DNA of 64,000 nt from Streptomyces flavotricini (GTDB lineage Bacteria; Actinomycetota; Actinomycetes; Streptomycetales; Streptomycetaceae): positions 129,337 through 193,336 of the forward strand of contig NZ_JAINUL010000001.1 in assembly GCF_020639365.1 (NCBI RefSeq), written 5' to 3'. The translations under genes and the position numbers were made by a program. The notes under the pieces are model-generated. The model ran no database searches and was not told where the DNA came from. It was given only the letters and a program-made list of their open reading frames with translations. Below, piece by piece: positions 61,138-64,000 of this stretch; position 1 is the stretch's first letter, and each line of letters begins with the position of its first letter.

Positions 61138-61707
61138 ATGACAACCACGAATCAACAGAAGATCCCCCATCAGATCGCCGCGTCCGGCGCACGGGCCACG
61201 TGGCGGCGGACGCGCGATCTGCCCGAGCCGGCCGAGCGGCGTCGGCTGCGCGAGCAGTGGGGTCTGTCCACCCGGCAGGTAGCGGTGGCGTTCGGGGTGA
61301 CACCGGCGACGGTGCGGTCCTGGGAGAGCGGGCGTGCCACGCCCCGGGGCAGCCGCAAGGAGGCCTACCGTCGCTTTCTCGCCGGCTTGGCCGAGTACGG
61401 CGGCGCGGCCTGCGCCGGCGCCACGGAACACGGCGGGGTCCACAACCGACGTCCGGCGCCGGACACCCCGCGCCGGGCCCCCCGGCCGGCTCATGTCGTG
61501 GCACCCGCGCCGGTGCACGCCGGCGCGATCCGGTCGACCACGTGTCCGCCCGCACCCGTGGCCGCCAGGACGGTGCAGGAGGTCCCCGTGCGCGGTGCCG
61601 ACCCCGTCTCGCCGGAGCGGATCCGGCGGCTGCGGTTGCTGGGCGCTGCGGCCTGCGTGTGGTCGATCGCCCTGTGGGTCGTCCTCACCTGCCCGCCGGG
61701 CTTCTAG
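61138..61707 (+). CDS. XRE-type regulator with C-terminal membrane helix
   Basis: A 189-residue protein. The helix-turn-helix is LREQWGLSTRQVAVAFGVTP, ATVRSWESGRATPRGSRKEA (residues about 35-75). A Pro/Ala-rich linker of some 70 residues follows, then RIRRLRLLGAAACVWSIALW and VVLTCPPGF at the very end, a single membrane anchor. Tail-anchored DNA-binding proteins of this shape are seen in streptomycetes but their signals are unknown. ATG 61138. It is convergent with the Asp23/sigma operon. Confidence 0.75.
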   Translation: MTTTNQQKIPHQIAASGARATWRRTRDLPEPAERRRLREQWGLSTRQVAVAFGVTPATVRSWESGRATPRGSRKEAYRRFLAGLAEYGGAACAGATEHGGVHNRRPAPDTPRRAPRPAHVVAPAPVHAGAIRSTTCPPAPVAARTVQEVPVRGADPVSPERIRRLRLLGAAACVWSIALWVVLTCPPGF

Positions 61708-61721
61708 CAGCCCGGCGCCGA

Positions 61722-62051
61722 TCACACGATGCCGGTGACGGTCACCCGCACCGCGCCCGGTGCCGTGGCCGCCGCCTCGGCGGCCGCCGCCCGCACGGCC
61801 CTGGCCGTGCGGGCGGCCTGGTGCTGGGCGCGGACGACGACGTCGATGTGGAGCGAGGCCGCCCTTCCACGGGCGTCGAAGGTGATGCGCACCGCGGAGC
61901 CGGGGTCGTCCGGCAGGCGGGCAGCCGGTGGGCGCGTGCCGGCGGCGGTATGCAGCAAGCCGCGCAGGCCGGGGCGCAGGCACGCGACGCCGGGGACGTC
62001 GAGGACGGCCTCGGCGACCCTTCGGGCGAGGGCCTTTCGGTCGGTCTTCAC
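61722..62051 (-). CDS. Asp23/Gls24-like small protein
   Basis: A 109-residue protein (LARRVAEAVLDVPGVACLRP, AVRITFDARGRAASLHIDVV, AQHQAARTARAVRAAAAEAA, GAVRVTVTGIV) with the strand-helix order of the Asp23 domain. GTG 62051 overlaps the stop of the preceding gene as GTGA. Third gene of the sigma-factor operon. Role inferred as cell-envelope stress. Confidence 0.65.
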   Translation of the reverse strand: MKTDRKALARRVAEAVLDVPGVACLRPGLRGLLHTAAGTRPPAARLPDDPGSAVRITFDARGRAASLHIDVVVRAQHQAARTARAVRAAAAEAAATAPGAVRVTVTGIV

Positions 62052-62668
62052 GTCCTGGTCTCCTGCGGCTGGTCCGGCGGTTCGTGGAGGTCGGTGACGG
62101 CGACGTGCAGGTCGCCGACGGCCAGCCCGAGTCGTTCCCGGGCGGCGTGGGCGAGCACCTCGCGCACCGCCTGAGTGACGGCGGGCAGATCGCGGCCGTA
62201 GGCGACGGTGACGCCCACCGCGACGGTGACGGGACCGCGCGGGGGGCTCGTCCGGCCATCGGGCGGGGTGACGCGGCAGCTACCGGCACGGACGCCCGGC
62301 ACCTCTTCGGCGGCGGCGCGCAGGGTGCGGGCCGCGACGGACTCGTAGATCCAGCTGTCCTCGTCCGCTTCCCCGAGCGGCAGATTGTGTCCCGGGCGCA
62401 GTTCGAGCCGTACGACGTCCATGACCTTCCGCACCAGGGCGGCGGTGTCGACCGCTGCCGGTGCCGCGGCGCCCGGGCCGAGGGCCGCGGCACGGAGGCG
62501 GTCCAGGTCGGCGACCGCCCGCAGGCAGTAGGCGCAGGCCGCGGTGTGCGGGTCGGTGCCTCCCTGATCCGCCTGCTCCCACACGGTGGCCAGGTCCCTG
62601 CCGCAGGCGAGGAGTTCCAGCTCTTCGTCCTGCTGGGGGTCGTGCGGTTGGGGGGTGTTCATCGCCAT
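62048..62668 (-). CDS. Asp23-domain protein with anti-sigma-like N-terminus
   Basis: A 206-residue protein. The N-terminus (EELELLACGRDLATVWEQAD) contains a Cys-rich helix (HTAACAYCLRAVADLDRLR) like zinc-finger anti-sigma factors. The C-terminal 110 residues (TVAVGVTVAYGRDLPAVTQA, VREVLAHAARERLGLAVGDL, HVAVTDLHEPP) are an Asp23/Gls24-like domain. ATG 62668 lies within the sigma stop region, overlapping it; MNTP at 62662 overlaps as ATGA. It probably regulates the sigma factor, which lies just upstream in the same operon. No membrane helix. Confidence 0.75.
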   Translation of the reverse strand: MAMNTPQPHDPQQDEELELLACGRDLATVWEQADQGGTDPHTAACAYCLRAVADLDRLRAAALGPGAAAPAAVDTAALVRKVMDVVRLELRPGHNLPLGEADEDSWIYESVAARTLRAAAEEVPGVRAGSCRVTPPDGRTSPPRGPVTVAVGVTVAYGRDLPAVTQAVREVLAHAARERLGLAVGDLHVAVTDLHEPPDQPQETRT

Positions 62669-63240
62669 GCGGCCATCGCCTCCGTCAGCATGCGCCGGGC
62701 CCGAAATACGCGTGCGCGGACCGCTTCGGTTCTGATTCCCACCGCCAGGGCGATCGTTTCGTATGGCTGGCCCTCGATCTCCCGCAGGACCCAGCAGACC
62801 TTCTGTTCCGTGGACAGTGCGCCCATGGCCTGGGCGAGGTCGCGTACGGCGGCGTGCGACTCGGCGGCACGGGCGGGTGAGGATTGGTGTTCCGGTGCGG
62901 CGGGCTCGGCTACGGCGTCGATGTCGGCGGCGGGTCTGCGGGCCCGCAGCAGGTTCAGGCAGCGGTTGGTGACGATGCGGTACAGCCAGGTGCCGAACCC
63001 GGCCTCGCCCCGGTACTCGGGGAGGCTGCGCCACGCGCGCACGAAAGCGTCCTGGACGGCGTCCTCGGCTTCGGCGCGGGTGCCCATGAGGCGCTGGGCG
63101 AGCTGCAGCATGGCCGCGGAGTGACGGTGTACCAGCACCTCGAACGCCTCCTCGTCGCCTTCCGCGGCCCGCTTGGCCAACAGCCGGTCGCCGACCTCGG
63201 CCGTGCCGTCATCTCCGTCCGGGCCCCACCGAGCGTTCAA
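62659..63240 (-). CDS. ECF-type RNA polymerase sigma factor
   Basis: A 193-residue sigma-70 family protein with region 2 (FEVLVHRHSAAMLQLAQRLM, AEDAVQDAFVRAWRSLPEYR, GFGTWLYRIVTNRCLNLLRA) and region 4 (LSTEQKVCWVLREIEGQPYE, TIALAVGIRTEAVRARVFRA). TTG 63240 follows AGGAG at good spacing and replaces the longer open frame. It heads an operon with two Asp23-like genes that overlap in steps, so an envelope-stress sigma/anti-sigma unit is likely. Promoter targets are not visible here. Confidence 0.92.
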   Translation of the reverse strand: MNARWGPDGDDGTAEVGDRLLAKRAAEGDEEAFEVLVHRHSAAMLQLAQRLMGTRAEAEDAVQDAFVRAWRSLPEYRGEAGFGTWLYRIVTNRCLNLLRARRPAADIDAVAEPAAPEHQSSPARAAESHAAVRDLAQAMGALSTEQKVCWVLREIEGQPYETIALAVGIRTEAVRARVFRARRMLTEAMAAWR

Positions 63241-63531
63241 CGCGGGCTCCTTCCAGCCTCCACTGCTTTGACACCGCCTGCCCGGCATTCGTTACGCCGC
63301 TCCGATACGCACTGTTGTTCACCCGTTCACTGCAGGAGGTCCGTAACGGATGGCGCGCTCGCAGTGACAGTGGAGTCCAGCCGCATACGGACCGATCCGG
63401 GGAGCAGCGACGACGGCAACGCGGGAGAAGGCCTTGGGCCGCCAGGATCAAGCGAGCGGCGCGGCGCCCGATGCGGGGCGTCGCCGGTGCAGAAACCCGG
63501 GCCGCAGCCGGCAGTCCGCGCCGCCGGGCGC
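63241..63531. other. Upstream region of the sigma factor operon
   Basis: No gene or clear -35/-10 pair was seen on either strand. Confidence 0.4.
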
Positions 63532-63620
63532 GAGACGGCTGAAGACCTGGCCGAGCACATCGAGCACACCGTGGAACTGCTGCTGGAACGCTCCCGCGCC
63601 CTGGCCGAGCGAGTGGCCGC
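63532..63620 (+). pseudogene. Carbonic anhydrase C-terminal scrap
   Basis: Plus frame reads ETAEDLAEHIEHTVELLLER, SRALAERVA, matching the C-terminal helix of the intact beta-carbonic anhydrase at 40819 (TEHIKHTVDLLLDRS). The rest of the enzyme is absent. Confidence 0.55.
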
Positions 63621-63869
63621 TCCCCGCCTGGCTGATCAGCACGATGTGCCAGCGGCCGAAGGAACAAAGGCGGGACGCCTACTGCACGTCCCGGCATGAC
63701 GGCAACCCCCACGACAGCGGGACGCGCTCACCGCCGACGGCCGCCTGTCCTGCCCGTAGTGGCGACATCGCAGAAGGCGACACGGCGCTCCCCCTGTCAC
63801 CAGCCCCCCATCATGCACCGGCACCGGTCAGGGACCGCGAGAAGGCGAAAGCCGCTGACTCGAAGCAAA

Positions 63870-64000
63870 GATGATCACTCAACCTGCCCTGCCATCGCGT
63901 GGCGGCTGGTCGACAACCGCGAGGCCGGTTTCGACGCCTACACCGGGCCCGTCTACTTCATGATGCACGGCGTGCACAGCGAAGAACGAGCCCGCGAACT
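63870..64000 (+). CDS. Incomplete gene at right edge
   Basis: The plus strand reads IAWRLVDNREAGFDAYTGPV, YFMMHGVHSEERARE and runs off the edge. It looks well-formed but the start is unclear: no ATG or GTG precedes it in frame within a usable distance. Family unknown. Confidence 0.35.

Overview
The window is high-GC actinomycete DNA, almost certainly from Streptomyces or a close relative. It carries a short chaplin (surface protein of aerial hyphae), a mycothiol-dependent maleylpyruvate-isomerase-type enzyme, F420-type enzymes, a PP2C/STAS/HATPase partner-switching set, a Ser/Thr kinase with a beta-propeller, an nSTAND-WD40 protein and many GTG/TTG starts. No tRNA, rRNA or CRISPR array was recognised. 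Decayed genes and insertion-sequence pieces lie throughout, which would suit an accessory region such as a chromosome arm (inference).

Layout. 0.1-2.8 kb: an operon of a LigB-type dioxygenase, a zinc macrodomain ADP-ribosyl hydrolase and a class M sirtuin (SirTM). 3.2-4.7 kb: a solo IS end, a small gene and an IS5-family element with a TTA target duplication. 4.7-12.3 kb: a membrane protein, CsbD, a truncated LuxR-type regulator, a divergent NmrA-like reductase/TetR pair with twin operators, an IS5 remnant, an MDMPI enzyme and a broken ATP-dependent DNA ligase. 12.6-19 kb: kinase-propeller, a TetR/flavin monooxygenase pair with palindromic operators, and a regulator/hydrolase pair that share a 55-bp intergenic region with signs of leaderless promoters. 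19.3-26.5 kb: amine oxidase plus APC permease, AraC/SDR pair, RmlD-like reductase. 27.3-38 kb: F420-type oxidoreductase, SH3-like secreted protein, a 1309-residue XRE-nSTAND-WD40 protein, HNH protein, IS110 remnant, SAM methyltransferase, DUF1877 and unknown genes. 38-46 kb: Ku remnant, chaplin, amidase remnant, beta-carbonic anhydrase, Sua5-type enzyme, and a PucR regulator divergent from a ferredoxin reductase/fatty-acid desaturase pair. 46-50 kb: MerR remnant, two coupled MEDS-domain regulators, a broken PP2C phosphatase. 50.7-57.2 kb: FMN reductase, F420-type luciferase-like enzyme, two STAS-like paralogues, an alcohol-dehydrogenase tail fused to a SAP/Rho-N-like domain, DUF2231 membrane protein, broken PRC-barrel and CBM48 genes, isochorismatase-like hydrolase. 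57.2-60.6 kb: a chimeric transposase remnant and several unknown genes, including an overlapping pair that looks like a toxin-antitoxin module. 61-63.3 kb: XRE-membrane protein and a sigma factor/Asp23-like operon. The right edge holds a carbonic anhydrase scrap and an incomplete gene.

The systems most worth following are the ADP-ribosylation operon, the shared regulator/hydrolase promoter, the overlapping small-gene pair near 59 kb and the partner-switching cluster whose phosphatase is broken. At least fourteen genes are truncated, frameshifted or internally deleted, among them both classical NHEJ-type genes seen here (ligase and Ku).
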